A stretch of 64,000 nucleotides of DNA from Pseudomonas viridiflava (GTDB lineage: Bacteria > Pseudomonadota > Gammaproteobacteria > Pseudomonadales > Pseudomonadaceae), in NCBI RefSeq assembly GCF_900583165.1, contig NZ_UTKY01000115.1:29953-93952 (forward strand), in the 5' to 3' direction. The position numbers and the translations under genes were made by a program. Shown here piece after piece: positions 34,414-43,761 of this stretch. The notes beneath the pieces are model-generated. The model was not told where the DNA came from. It did not search any database and was given only the letters and a program-made list of their open reading frames with translations. Numbering within the stretch: the stretch's first letter is position 1; every line of letters begins with the position of its first letter.

Positions 34414-34734
34414 GTGTTAACGATTATAGAATCGCCTCTGTTCAGCAGGCTCTGGCCTGACTATTGGACAGAAGAGGAAAGAGGTATTTTCATGGCTTTT
34501 CTAGCCAGTCATCCTGACGCTGGCACAGTTGTACCAGGCTCAGGTGGATGCAGAAAAGTACGCTGGAACCTAGAAGGTCGGGGCAAGAGCGGGTCGGTAA
34601 GAATTATCCACACGACGCAATTAGCTTGCGGAGCTTTGGTAGCGCTACTGATTTACGGCAAGGGCGCGGCCGAGAATATTCCAGCGCATACTTTGTACAA
34701 AATCGCGAAGGAAATGAACCATGCCACTCACTGA
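34414..34734 (+). CDS. higB: RelE/HigB-type toxin
   Basis: A protein of about 106 residues of the RelE-like family that cuts mRNA at the ribosome. The stretch GTVVPGSGGCRKVRWNLEGRG followed by SVRIIHTTQ matches HigB2-type toxins, as does the C-terminal LLIYGKGAAENI. The start is uncertain. The frame is open from an ATG at 34351, but family length and a palindrome at 34389-34405 favour the GTG at 34414. It overlaps the antitoxin gene by 14 bases. A HigA-like gene is recalled at the same place (after tRNA-Met) in P. aeruginosa, so the pair may be ancestral here. Confidence 0.82.
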   Translation: MLTIIESPLFSRLWPDYWTEEERGIFMAFLASHPDAGTVVPGSGGCRKVRWNLEGRGKSGSVRIIHTTQLACGALVALLIYGKGAAENIPAHTLYKIAKEMNHATH

Positions 34735-35035
34735 AAAACAACTGAAGGAACGTGACGCCAAGCGTAATATCGGCGAGGAATTATTGGCCGCCATTGTGGA
34801 TATCAAAGCAGGCCGTCACGGGCAACTGCATCACGTTGAAGTCACCCAAGCTGCTGAAGCAAGGAGTAAGACAGGGCTTTCGCAGCCAAAATTTGCTGAG
34901 CTTTTGGGGGTGTCGGTCAGAACCCTTCAAGAGTGGGAGCAAGGGCGTCGCTCCCCCTCTGGTGCTGCACGCTCTCTGCTACACATTGCAGCGATTAGGC
35001 CTGACGTCTTTCGAGAGGTCCTCAGTAACGCCTGA
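34721..35035 (+). CDS. higA: HigA-type antitoxin, XRE helix-turn-helix
   Basis: A 104-residue protein with a C-terminal Cro/C1-type helix-turn-helix (LSQPKFAELLGVSVRTLQEW, then EQGRRSP). It should neutralise the preceding toxin and repress the operon. The toxin-first order is that of higBA. It is convergent with ddl, with a 20-base gap. Confidence 0.88.
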   Translation: MPLTEKQLKERDAKRNIGEELLAAIVDIKAGRHGQLHHVEVTQAAEARSKTGLSQPKFAELLGVSVRTLQEWEQGRRSPSGAARSLLHIAAIRPDVFREVLSNA

Positions 35036-35055
35036 TGGCGTTACTGGTTTATGTC

Positions 35056-36150
35056 CTATCGGCTGACCTTCAACCCCCTGCGCCCGCCATGCCGCTCCAG
35101 CGCCAGCTCAATCAGCCGAGTGACCAGCTCGCTATAGCTCATCCCAGCCGCCTGCCACAGCTTGGGGTACATGCTGATGCGGGTGAAGCCGGGCAGTGAA
35201 TTGATCTCGTTGATCAGCACTTCGCCGTCCTCGGTGAGAAACACATCGACCCGCGCCAAGCCGGCGCAGCCCAGCACTTCAAACGCCTCGATAGCCAGGC
35301 CACGTATACGCTCGCTGGCCTCGACACTAATCGCCGCCGGTACCTCCACCTGAGCGGCCTGGCCGTCGATGTATTTGCTGTGATAAGAATAAAAGCCGTT
35401 GCTCACCACGATTTCACCACAGCCGCTGGCGATGGGGTCGTGATTGCCCAGCACGGCGCATTCAATTTCACGGCCTTTGACGGCAGACTCCACCAGCACT
35501 TTCTCATCAAACCCCAAGGCCAGTTCGATGGCCGCGTGGTACTCAGCTTTATCGGTAACTTTGCTTACACCAACGGATGAACCCTGGTTGGCCGGCTTGA
35601 CGAACATCGGCAGCCCAAGCGTGTTCATTGCCGTTTCAAAGGAGGTGCGTGCAGCGTTGCGACGGGTAAGGGTGATGAACGGCGTGACGGCGATACCCGC
35701 ATCGCGCAGCAGGCGCTTGCTGATGTCCTTGTCCATGCACACCGCCGAGCCCAGCACGTCGGAGCCGACGAAGGGCAAGTCCGCCATGCGCAGCAAGCCT
35801 TGCAGGCAGCCGTCTTCGCCGAGGGTGCCGTGCACGATAGGGAAGATCACGTCGATGTGTTCCAGCAGGCCGCTGCCGGTGGTTTCCACCACTTGCTGGC
35901 TGGCCTTGCCGGGCACGACGGCCAGTTCGCGATTGGACTGATTGAGGGCGATCAGCGCCGGGTTTTCCTGGTTGATCAGGAAGTTGGACGTGTCGTTGAG
36001 GTGCCAGTGACCGGCCTTGTCGATACCGATCAGCACGGGCTCAAAGCGCGTGCGGTCCAGCGCATCGACAATGTTGCGCGCCGACTGCAACGAGACTTCG
36101 TGCTCCGCCGAACGGCCACCAAAAATAATACCTACGCGCACCTTGCTCAT
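35056..36150 (-). CDS. ddlA: D-alanine--D-alanine ligase
   Basis: Makes the D-Ala-D-Ala dipeptide for peptidoglycan. The 364-residue ATP-grasp enzyme starts VRVGIIFGGRSAEHEVSLQS. It contains the HGTLGEDGCLQGLL loop, the KPANQGSSVGVSKV ATP-binding stretch, and the C-terminal LINEINSLPGFTRISMYPKL motif with the metal-binding Glu and Asn. The longer loops are those of the DdlA rather than DdlB type. It stands away from the division gene cluster, as expected for DdlA. Confidence 0.95.
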   Translation of the reverse strand: MSKVRVGIIFGGRSAEHEVSLQSARNIVDALDRTRFEPVLIGIDKAGHWHLNDTSNFLINQENPALIALNQSNRELAVVPGKASQQVVETTGSGLLEHIDVIFPIVHGTLGEDGCLQGLLRMADLPFVGSDVLGSAVCMDKDISKRLLRDAGIAVTPFITLTRRNAARTSFETAMNTLGLPMFVKPANQGSSVGVSKVTDKAEYHAAIELALGFDEKVLVESAVKGREIECAVLGNHDPIASGCGEIVVSNGFYSYHSKYIDGQAAQVEVPAAISVEASERIRGLAIEAFEVLGCAGLARVDVFLTEDGEVLINEINSLPGFTRISMYPKLWQAAGMSYSELVTRLIELALERHGGRRGLKVSR

Positions 36151-36194
36151 GACCCTGCCTCACTGTTGAACGTCAGGCTTCTTACCACGGGCCG

Positions 36195-36833
36195 TCAGCG
36201 ATTCGCTACCAGATGTGCACCGAACAATACGTAGCAACCGCCGGCAAAACGGTCGAGCCATTTGCGTGAACGGCTGTAGAGGCTCGCCATACGCTCGCTG
36301 GAAAACACCAGGGCGACGCAGGTGTACCAACTGAAGGACAAACCCGCCATCGTGATCACCGCCAGGGTCAACAGCATCGGCGACGGCGACGGCGGCATGG
36401 TCGAGGCGAAGATGGTCGCGACGAACAGCGCAGCCTTGGGGTTGGACAAGTTACCCAGCAGCCCCAGGCGCCACGCCGACAACAGCGAACGTCGAGGCTC
36501 GTCCGGCAACAGGTTCTGGCCCAAGGCCGGCGCCGAGCGCTTGAACAGTTTCAGCCCCAAGTAGATGAGGTAACAGCCACCAAGGATCTTGAAGGCCAGG
36601 TACAGCATCGGAGCGGCAGTAAACAGCGACTTGATCCCCAGGCCACCCGCCAGCCCCCACATGATCGTGCCAGTGGCCACGCCTGCCGACGCCACCACGC
36701 CGTGGCGGCGCGAACAACTGGCCGCCAGTTGCGCGGTGTTGAAGAAGTTGGGGCCAGGCGTCACCACCGCCACTGCCCACAGCAGGGCCAGCGATACCAG
36801 GGGCGCCACGTAGGCAGGGTTTACGATATCCAT
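36195..36833 (-). CDS. LysE/RhtB-family amino-acid exporter
   Basis: A 212-residue inner-membrane protein with about six transmembrane helices and the RhtB signature AVVTPGPNFFNTAQLAAS near residues 22-39. The family exports amino acids such as lysine, homoserine or threonine; the substrate cannot be told here. The ATG at 36833 has GGAG nine bases upstream, so it is preferred to the ATG at 36848. It is divergent from an AraC-type regulator gene, 139 bases away, which may control it. Confidence 0.87.
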   Translation of the reverse strand: MDIVNPAYVAPLVSLALLWAVAVVTPGPNFFNTAQLAASCSRRHGVVASAGVATGTIMWGLAGGLGIKSLFTAAPMLYLAFKILGGCYLIYLGLKLFKRSAPALGQNLLPDEPRRSLLSAWRLGLLGNLSNPKAALFVATIFASTMPPSPSPMLLTLAVITMAGLSFSWYTCVALVFSSERMASLYSRSRKWLDRFAGGCYVLFGAHLVANR

Positions 36834-36972
36834 GGGTGGCAGCTCCATCAGTGCAGGTCACGAATGGCGATCATAGGCCTAGCCCCCGCGCTGCACAATC
36901 GTACAAGACCCCGGCAGACAAGGGCTGCAGACTGGGTTAACGTGTTTCCACCTCTTATTGTGACAAGTCACC

Positions 36973-37782
36973 ATGGGCAACCCGACCGCCACTCCCGACT
37001 GGATGCACCGCGCCCCGCACGCCAGCGGCTTGGACCGTATCGAGGCGTATTTTTCCGGTTTCGCCTTCGACCCTCATCGCCATGACACCTATGCCATCGG
37101 GCGAACGTTGTTTGGCGTGCAAAGCTTTCACTATCGTGGCGGCATGATCCACAGCGTGCCCGGCACCACCATGGTGCTTCACCCCGATGAGACACACGAC
37201 GGCCATGCCGGCAGCGAGGGCGGCTTCAAGTACCGGATGATCTACGTGGAGCCGGCGCTGATCCAGCAGATCCTCGGCGGTAAACCGCTGCCGTTTATCC
37301 CCGGTGGCTTGTCCACCGACCCAAGGTTGTTCCGCGCCAGCGAAGTGCTCCTGCAAAACCTGGATTGCCCCATCGACCCGCTACAGGAACAGGACGCGAT
37401 GTTCGACCTGGCCCTGGCACTGAGCAGCGCCTCGGGCGAAATCATCAGCCGTAAAACCTTCGACTATGTGGCCGCCGAACGCGCGCGGGAATTTATCCAC
37501 AGCGCCTTGGGCCGCAGCATCACCCTGGATGAAATGGCCGACCACGCCGGACGTGATCGCTGGGCGCTGTCGCGGGATTTTCGCCTGTTGTTTGGCACCA
37601 GCCCTTATCGGTACCTGACGATGCGCCGTTTGGACTTGGTGCGAAGTCTGCTGGCCCAAGGCCAATCGTTGGTGGATGCGGCGATGACCGCAGGTTTCAC
37701 TGACCAGAGCCATATGACCCGGCAGTTTCGCAGCACCTACGGCATGCCGCCGTCGCGGTGGGTGAAGATGCTGGGGCGCTGA
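36973..37782 (+). CDS. AraC-family transcriptional regulator
   Basis: A 269-residue protein. The N-terminal cupin-like sensing domain contains FAFDPHRHDTYAIGRTLFGV and HPDETHDG. The C-terminal double helix-turn-helix (from about residue 170) contains GTSPYRYLTMRRLDLVRSLL and AAMTAGFTDQSHMTRQFR. The layout matches the AraC-type regulators usually found next to, and controlling, a LysE-type exporter. That is the case here. Confidence 0.9.
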   Translation: MGNPTATPDWMHRAPHASGLDRIEAYFSGFAFDPHRHDTYAIGRTLFGVQSFHYRGGMIHSVPGTTMVLHPDETHDGHAGSEGGFKYRMIYVEPALIQQILGGKPLPFIPGGLSTDPRLFRASEVLLQNLDCPIDPLQEQDAMFDLALALSSASGEIISRKTFDYVAAERAREFIHSALGRSITLDEMADHAGRDRWALSRDFRLLFGTSPYRYLTMRRLDLVRSLLAQGQSLVDAAMTAGFTDQSHMTRQFRSTYGMPPSRWVKMLGR

Positions 37783-37826
37783 TTCCCCAGCATTGAAATG
37801 CATTCAAGCCTGCTCCCACATTTAAT

Positions 37827-39197
37827 CTAGGTTGTTTCCAGAATCGGAGTGGGCTTGAGGCTGCTTTCCTTTAGCCTCAGCGCCAACACCGCCCCCACCA
37901 ACGCAACCGCCGCACTCCACCACAACGCCCACTCAATCCCCCCGGCACCTGCCACCGACACCAGCACCGCCAATCCCAACGCCCCACCAATCTGCTGGCT
38001 GGTAGACGCCATGCCCGCCGCCACGCCCTGCTCGCCCGGCCGAATACCCAGGCCCGCAGCCACCCACATCGCCGTCCAGGTCATGCCCTGGCCGATACTC
38101 AGGATAAAAATCCCCGGTAACAACGACCAGAACCCTACCCCCGTCGGTAACGCCCAACACACCAGCGCGATCCCCACGGCGCCCGCCAGTTGCCCGCTGA
38201 CCAGCGTGTTACGCAGCCCGATCCGGGCCAACGAACGCTCCGCCAACCAGATGCCGAATGTGCACACCAAAGTCGCCGGCAAAAACGCCAGGCCCGCCTG
38301 CAACACGCTGTAGCCATAGACCTGTTGGTAGTAGAGCGCGAGGAAGTAGTACTGCACGCCAAAGCTGCTCATAAACACCGCCGTCAACACCATGGCCATG
38401 CGCAACTCGGGGTAAGCAAGCAAGCGCAGCGGCATGAGCGGGTCGCGGCCGCGATGTTCGATCCAGGCAAACAACCCCAGCAGTGCGGCAGCCAAGGTGA
38501 TGCAACCCAGGGTCGACGGAGCCGTCCAACCCCAGTCCGGGCCCTGTACCAGGGCGAACACCAGCAAGGTGCCGCCGACCGTTACGGCCAATGCACCGCT
38601 GATATCGAAGTGGCGCCCGCGCGCCCGTTCGCCATCGGCCGGGATCCAGTAGCGCGCCGCCCACGCACACCCGCCCGCCAACGGCACGTTCACCAGAAAT
38701 ACCGCCTCCCAGCCCCATACCTGGGTCAACACGCCACCGAGCAACGCGCCCAATGCCAGGCCAGCCGCCGACGCGGCGCTCCACACCGCAAAGGCGCGAT
38801 TACGCTCAGGCCCTTCGGCGTAGTGGGTGTTGATCAATGCCAGGGTTGCCGGAAACAACAACGCTCCGCCCACACCCTGCACTGCGCGCGCCAGAACCAG
38901 CAATACCGCGCTGCCACCGAGCACCGCCGCCAGGGACGACAGCGCATAGAGCGACTGGCCCACCCGATACAGCCGTCGCTTGCCGAGCAAGTCCGTGGCC
39001 CGGCCGCCCAGCAGCAAAAAGCCGCCAAACGCCACGCTGTAGGCGCTCACCACCCACTGCAATTGTTGCGCAGAAAAATCCAGGTGGGTGCCGATCTGCG
39101 GCAGGGCGACAAACACGATGGTCGCATCCAGGGCGATAATCAGTTGGGCTGTGGCCAGCAGCGCCAGCATCCAGCCTGAGGGTCGAGTGGGAGACAT
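37827..39197 (-). CDS. MFS transporter, DHA2 (EmrB/QacA-like) family
   Basis: A 456-residue inner-membrane protein with roughly 14 hydrophobic segments. It begins GWMLALLATAQLIIALDATI, the motif of DHA2 drug:proton antiporters, followed by FVALPQIGTHL. Motif A appears as GGRATDLLGKRRLYRVG. It is divergent from a LysR-type gene with a 95-base spacer, the common arrangement of an efflux pump and its regulator. The ATG at 39197 has AGGA seven bases upstream. Confidence 0.9.
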   Translation of the reverse strand: MSPTRPSGWMLALLATAQLIIALDATIVFVALPQIGTHLDFSAQQLQWVVSAYSVAFGGFLLLGGRATDLLGKRRLYRVGQSLYALSSLAAVLGGSAVLLVLARAVQGVGGALLFPATLALINTHYAEGPERNRAFAVWSAASAAGLALGALLGGVLTQVWGWEAVFLVNVPLAGGCAWAARYWIPADGERARGRHFDISGALAVTVGGTLLVFALVQGPDWGWTAPSTLGCITLAAALLGLFAWIEHRGRDPLMPLRLLAYPELRMAMVLTAVFMSSFGVQYYFLALYYQQVYGYSVLQAGLAFLPATLVCTFGIWLAERSLARIGLRNTLVSGQLAGAVGIALVCWALPTGVGFWSLLPGIFILSIGQGMTWTAMWVAAGLGIRPGEQGVAAGMASTSQQIGGALGLAVLVSVAGAGGIEWALWWSAAVALVGAVLALRLKESSLKPTPILETT

Positions 39198-39292
39198 CAC
39201 AGCGTCCTGTCCGAAAATGAAGTGCGGCCAGTGTCTTTTATGCGCATCCGATGATAAATACCGATATCACTCTTTCAGTAATGACTTTAATC

Positions 39293-40177
39293 ATGGATCT
39301 GAACGCTGTTCGTTTGTTGGTCCGGGTTGCCGAAACCCGCAGCTTCACCCGTGCCGCCGGCGACCTGGGGCTGACCCAATCCGGCCTGTCCCGGGCTATA
39401 TCGCGCTTGGAGAGCGAGTTGGGCGTGCGCCTGCTGCAACGCAATACCCGCAGCGTCAGCCTCACGCCGGATGGGCAAATGCTGTACGAGCGCAGCGCGC
39501 CTTTGCTGGCGGAACTCGCCGAAGCCGAAAAGCTTTTGCTCGACCGACGCAGCACCCCGTCCGGCCTGTTAAAGATCAGCACGCCGTCGTTGTTCGGGCG
39601 CAAGGTGGTAATGCCGGTGATTGGCGAGCTGACGTTGCGCTACCCAGCGTTGCGCATCGAAGCGGTGATGACCGACCGCCTGGTGGATATCGTCGACGAA
39701 GGCTTCGATGCCCTGCTACGCACCGGTGAAATCCAGGACCAACGCCTGATCGCCCGTACGCTGGCGCCTTTGCGTTGGGTCACCGTGGCCTCGCCCACCT
39801 ACCTCGCCCGTTTCGGCACACCGCACAGCGTCGATGACTTGAAGGACCACCACTGCCTCACCGTGCGTAACCTGCGCAGCGGGCGCATGGTGGATTGGCA
39901 GTTCATGCTCGATGGCAAAGTGCAGGACGTGAGCGTCGAAGGGCGGCTGATCTTTGATATCGGCGATGCGCTGGTCGACGGCGCGGTGGGCGGATTTGGC
40001 ATCGCCCAGGTGATGGACTTTGCCGTGCGCGACGACCTGGCTGCCGGACGCCTGGTGCCTGTACTGGAAGCGTTTGCAGGGCGCAGTCGGGCGATCTCTT
40101 TAGTGTATCCACCGTCGCGTCAGTATTCACCGAAGCTGATGGCGTTTGCCGAAGCCTTGGCAAACGCGCGCTGGTAG
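39293..40177 (+). CDS. LysR-family transcriptional regulator
   Basis: A 294-residue protein. An N-terminal winged helix-turn-helix (FTRAAGDLGLTQSGLSRAIS, then RLESELGVRLL, residues about 18-50) is followed by a substrate-binding domain of two lobes. The ATG at 39293 puts MDLNAVRLL at the N-terminus, as is typical. An in-frame start at 39251 would add 14 unusual residues. It is most likely the regulator of the divergent MFS gene. Confidence 0.92.
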   Translation: MDLNAVRLLVRVAETRSFTRAAGDLGLTQSGLSRAISRLESELGVRLLQRNTRSVSLTPDGQMLYERSAPLLAELAEAEKLLLDRRSTPSGLLKISTPSLFGRKVVMPVIGELTLRYPALRIEAVMTDRLVDIVDEGFDALLRTGEIQDQRLIARTLAPLRWVTVASPTYLARFGTPHSVDDLKDHHCLTVRNLRSGRMVDWQFMLDGKVQDVSVEGRLIFDIGDALVDGAVGGFGIAQVMDFAVRDDLAAGRLVPVLEAFAGRSRAISLVYPPSRQYSPKLMAFAEALANARW

Positions 40178-40180
40178 AAC

Positions 40181-40756
40181 TTAGAGCTGACGCCCGGTAA
40201 TCGGCTCGCCGATGGTCAGGAAGTTACCGCCAGCAATATGGTGCAAGGTGCGTAGTTGATCCTGACCTTCGAAGTGCCAGTGGCCGTCGCTGAACACGCG
40301 TTCATCGGCATAGGCCGCGACCACTTCGCCCAAGAACAAATCGTAGGTTTGCTGGTTGTGGGGTTCGGGCAACAGGCGGCATTCAAGCCAGGCAACGCAG
40401 CCTTCCAGCAGCGGTGCTTCGGTGTGTTCCGCGTTGAAGGTTTGCAGGCCGTAAGTGGCGAACTTGTCCATCTCGACGCCGCTGGTGTTGCCGAGCGTTT
40501 GCACCAGATCGGCCTGGGCCACGCACGGCACTTGCAGCACGAAGGTGCCGCTGCCTTCCAGCAGTTGGCGGGTCCAGGTGGCCTTGTCCAGCACCACCGC
40601 GACTTTCGGCGGTTCGAAGTCCAGTGGCATGGCCCAAGCGGCGGCCATGATATTGCGTCGACCCTCATGGGCCGCGCTCACCAGCACGGTGGGCCCGTGA
40701 TTGAGCAAGCGATAGGCCTTGGACAACGGAACGGGGCGACGGTGAATAGGGCTCAT
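40181..40756 (-). CDS. Flavin reductase family protein
   Basis: A 191-residue FMN-binding split-barrel protein. The N-terminal half has NHGPTVLVSAAHEGRRNIMA, then AAWAMPLDFEPPKVAVVLDK and TWTRQLLEGSGTFVLQVP, the layout of the flavin reductase-like domain. Such proteins reduce FMN or act as ferric or flavin reductases, but the physiological partner is unknown. It is convergent with the LysR gene, ending 3 bases after it. Confidence 0.87.
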   Translation of the reverse strand: MSPIHRRPVPLSKAYRLLNHGPTVLVSAAHEGRRNIMAAAWAMPLDFEPPKVAVVLDKATWTRQLLEGSGTFVLQVPCVAQADLVQTLGNTSGVEMDKFATYGLQTFNAEHTEAPLLEGCVAWLECRLLPEPHNQQTYDLFLGEVVAAYADERVFSDGHWHFEGQDQLRTLHHIAGGNFLTIGEPITGRQL

Positions 40757-40808
40757 GGACGGTCGGCTCTTCAAGCAAGAAAACGCCTACGATACCTGAG
40801 CCCCCGGT

Positions 40809-42125
40809 TCAGCTCGACAGTTGGTTGGCGAACTGTCCGACGGCACTGACCACTTTTTGCGCACCGTCCTGAATCTCCACGATCACCGTGCCCGCCTCTG
40901 CTGCCAGGGCCAGGCCCTGCTCGGCTTGCAGGCGCCCGTCGGTCATCAGGGCGACCGCATCGCGGGCCATGTCCTGGTTTTGACGCACCACGCCGACAAT
41001 CTCCTCGGTAGCCTTGCTGGTGCGCGAAGCCAATTGGCGCACCTCGTCAGCCACCACCGCAAAGCCTCGACCCTGCTCGCCGGCGCGCGCAGCTTCGATC
41101 GCCGCGTTGAGCGCCAGCAGGTTAGTCTGTTCGGCGATGCCGCTGATGGTTTTGACGATGCTGCCGATCACTTGGGACTGGGCGTTCAACGCCTCGATGC
41201 CCTCACCCGCCTGCTGCATGTGGGTGGCAAGGTCGCGCATGACGTCCACGGCCTGAGTCACCACCGTAGTGCCGCGCTGGGCACTGTTGTCGGTTTGCAA
41301 GGAGGTGCTGTAGGCGATGTTGGCCGCTTCGGCGACGGCTTGCTCCTGGTTGACCTGGTCGGTGATTACCGTGGCGAACTTGACCACTTTGTACAGGCGG
41401 TCAGTGGCGTCCAGCACCGGGTTATAGGTGGCTTCCAGCCATACCACGCGGCCATGGCTGTCTACTCGTTTGAAGCGCGCGGCGACGAACTCACCGTTGT
41501 TCAGACGCTTCCAGAAATTCTGGTATTCAGCGCTGTTGTACTCCTCTGGCTCGCAGAACATACGGTGATGTTTGCCCTGGATCTGCGCCAGGCTGTAACC
41601 CATGCCCCCGAGAAAGCGATCGTTCGCTGTAAGCACGTGCCCGCCCAGGTCGAACTCGATCACAGCCGTGGAGCGCACCAGCGCGGTGATCAGGTTTTCA
41701 TGCTCGCGGGAGGCCTCAATGGTGCGCGTGAGGTCACTGGAATAAATCGAAAAATGCTTGATGCGCCCATCCGGGCCACGCACCGGCTGCACGATCGAGC
41801 GCAACCATGCTTCCTGGCCGTTGCCGCGCATCAGGCGCACGGTGCCAGCAAAATGTTCACCGCGTACCAATGCGTTTTTGAAGCGCAATTGGAATTCATC
41901 CTTGCGTGCATGCACCGGTACCAACTCTTCGATAGCACGCCCCAGCAGTTGGCCGCCCTGATAGGACAGTTCTTGCAGGAAGTTGGTATTGGCCCATTCA
42001 ACGCGTCCTTCGGCATCCAGCGTCAGACACAACATTTCGCTTTCCAGGCTCTCCTTAACCTGTTGCAAGCTAGACAATTCTTCGCGAAGAGCCGACAGCT
42101 CCTGCTTCAAACGGGTGTTGAACAT
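40809..42125 (-). CDS. Soluble PAS-PAS methyl-accepting chemotaxis protein (BdlA-like)
   Basis: A 438-residue protein. An N-terminal coiled coil (about 1-30) is followed by two PAS domains (about 30-135, including FSIYSSDLTRTIEASREH at its end, and 150-255, including SAEYQNFWKRLNNGEFVAAR). The methyl-accepting signalling hairpin has the conserved tip EQTNLLALNAAIEAARAGEQ followed by GRGFAVVADEVRQLA. There is no transmembrane segment and no HAMP domain, so it should be cytoplasmic. This is the layout of BdlA, which controls biofilm dispersal in P. aeruginosa. Confidence 0.88.
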   Translation of the reverse strand: MFNTRLKQELSALREELSSLQQVKESLESEMLCLTLDAEGRVEWANTNFLQELSYQGGQLLGRAIEELVPVHARKDEFQLRFKNALVRGEHFAGTVRLMRGNGQEAWLRSIVQPVRGPDGRIKHFSIYSSDLTRTIEASREHENLITALVRSTAVIEFDLGGHVLTANDRFLGGMGYSLAQIQGKHHRMFCEPEEYNSAEYQNFWKRLNNGEFVAARFKRVDSHGRVVWLEATYNPVLDATDRLYKVVKFATVITDQVNQEQAVAEAANIAYSTSLQTDNSAQRGTTVVTQAVDVMRDLATHMQQAGEGIEALNAQSQVIGSIVKTISGIAEQTNLLALNAAIEAARAGEQGRGFAVVADEVRQLASRTSKATEEIVGVVRQNQDMARDAVALMTDGRLQAEQGLALAAEAGTVIVEIQDGAQKVVSAVGQFANQLSS

Positions 42126-42349
42126 TGGGCACCGATGGTCAAATGGAGAGTAAGAGATCTGAGTTGCATCGGCGCTGGGAAGGTTTTCTTAAGGCCGATT
42201 TATCGCCGCCTCCTAGATTTTTTTCTGACAAACGAACACTCGCACCAAAATTGCGCAACAGCGCTCTGGAACGGCCTTATCCGGTATGCTTTTCAGGCAG
42301 GAAACAAAAAGAAACAATTTCCCCTACCTGTTCGATAAGGAGTTCCGTT

Positions 42350-43720
42350 TTGGAGTTATCGACTGCCGCGTGGATGGTTCACGACACCCGTCTTATGTTT
42401 TGCGTACTACTGGCCATCGCCAGCATCATTGTGCTGATCAGCGCGACCAAGTTACCGCCCTTCCTGTCGATCCTGATCGGCACCTTTATCGCCGGTGTCG
42501 GCGCCGGGCTGCCTCCGGAAGAAGTAGCCAAGGCGTTCAGCAAGGGCGCCGGTGCGATTCTTGGCGAGGCCGGGATCATCATCGCCCTGGGATCGATGCT
42601 CGGCGCGCTGATGGCTGAGTCCGGCGCGGCAGACCGCATTGCTACCACGCTGCTCGGGCTAGGCAAGGGCAAGTCTCTGCCCTGGGTGATGGCGCTGGTT
42701 GCGATGGTGATCGGCTTACCACTGTTCTTCGAAGTGGGCCTGGTGATGATGGTGCCGATCATCTTCGTGATGGCCAAGCGTTCGAACCAGCCGCTGCTTA
42801 AAATCGCCATTCCGGCGCTGGCGGGCATGACCACCTTGCACGCCTTGATGCCACCGCATCCAGGGCCGCTGATTGCGGTGGGCGCGTTACACGCCGACCT
42901 GGGGCTGACCATGTTGCTGGGTTTTTGCCTGGCGGTGCCGGCGGTAATCCTCGCGGGCCCGATCTACGGCAACTGGCTGTCCAAACGTCTGCACGTGGAT
43001 GAACCGGCGGATATCGGCGCGCTGTTCAGCGCACCGCCCAAGGCACCGCGCCAGCCGAGTTTTGCGGCGTCATTGCTGATTATTCTGTTGCCGGTGATTT
43101 TGATGCTCGGCAGCACCTTGGCAAAAGTTGCGCTGCCTGCAGAAAGCACTGTCGGCCTGACCCTGAAATTCCTCGGTGAACCGCTGATCGCCCTCGGCTT
43201 GGCCGTGATCGCCGCCGTGATCTGCCTGGGCTGGGCCGCCGGCATGCCACGTGCCGAAGTCGGCAACACCCTGCGCAAAGCGCTCGCGCCCATCGCTGTG
43301 TTGCTGCTGACCATCGGTGCCGGCGGCGGCCTCAAGCAAACCCTGCTGGACGCTGGTGTCAGCCAGACCATCAGCAAAGTCGCCGAAGGCGCCCACATGC
43401 CGTACCTGCTACTCGCATGGTTGATCGCCGTGGCATTGCGCCAGGCCACCGGCTCGGCGACCGTTGCAACCACCACGACGGCCGGCATCCTCGCGCCGAT
43501 GATGGCGGGGTTGGCTGCCACGCAGAGCTCACTGGTGGCATTGGCGATTGGCGCCGGCTCGGTGTTCTTCTGCCACGTCAACGACGCTGGGTTCTGGATG
43601 GTGCGTGAGTACTTTGGCTTGCAGTTGAAGCAGACCATATGGGTGTGGTCGGTGTTGCAGACGATTGTGTCGGTAGTCGGGCTGGTGGGTACGCTGCTGC
43701 TCTGGCACTTCTTGACTTGA
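42350..43720 (+). CDS. Gluconate:H+ symporter, GntP family
   Basis: A 456-residue inner-membrane permease with 12 to 14 hydrophobic segments and the GntP-family stretches FFEVGLVMMVPIIFVMAKRS, ALMPPHPGPLIAV and ATGSATVATTTTAGILAPMM. Start choice: a TTG at 42350 lies seven bases after a perfect AAGGAG (42337-42342). The in-frame ATG at 42125 would add 75 residues unlike the family. No gluconate kinase gene is adjacent. A 224-base divergent region separates it from the chemoreceptor gene. Confidence 0.88.
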   Translation: MELSTAAWMVHDTRLMFCVLLAIASIIVLISATKLPPFLSILIGTFIAGVGAGLPPEEVAKAFSKGAGAILGEAGIIIALGSMLGALMAESGAADRIATTLLGLGKGKSLPWVMALVAMVIGLPLFFEVGLVMMVPIIFVMAKRSNQPLLKIAIPALAGMTTLHALMPPHPGPLIAVGALHADLGLTMLLGFCLAVPAVILAGPIYGNWLSKRLHVDEPADIGALFSAPPKAPRQPSFAASLLIILLPVILMLGSTLAKVALPAESTVGLTLKFLGEPLIALGLAVIAAVICLGWAAGMPRAEVGNTLRKALAPIAVLLLTIGAGGGLKQTLLDAGVSQTISKVAEGAHMPYLLLAWLIAVALRQATGSATVATTTTAGILAPMMAGLAATQSSLVALAIGAGSVFFCHVNDAGFWMVREYFGLQLKQTIWVWSVLQTIVSVVGLVGTLLLWHFLT

Positions 43721-43730
43721 AAATGTCGCG

Positions 43731-43756
43731 TTGAGGGGAAGTGCTCTTTCCCTCAA
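43731..43756. terminator. Hairpin between convergent genes
   Basis: ttgaggggaa / tttccctcaa with a 6-base loop, 10 bases after the permease stop and 5 before the end of the convergent gene. There is no T run, so it is a weak terminator or only a transcript end structure. Confidence 0.45.
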
Positions 43757-43761
43757 TGGTT

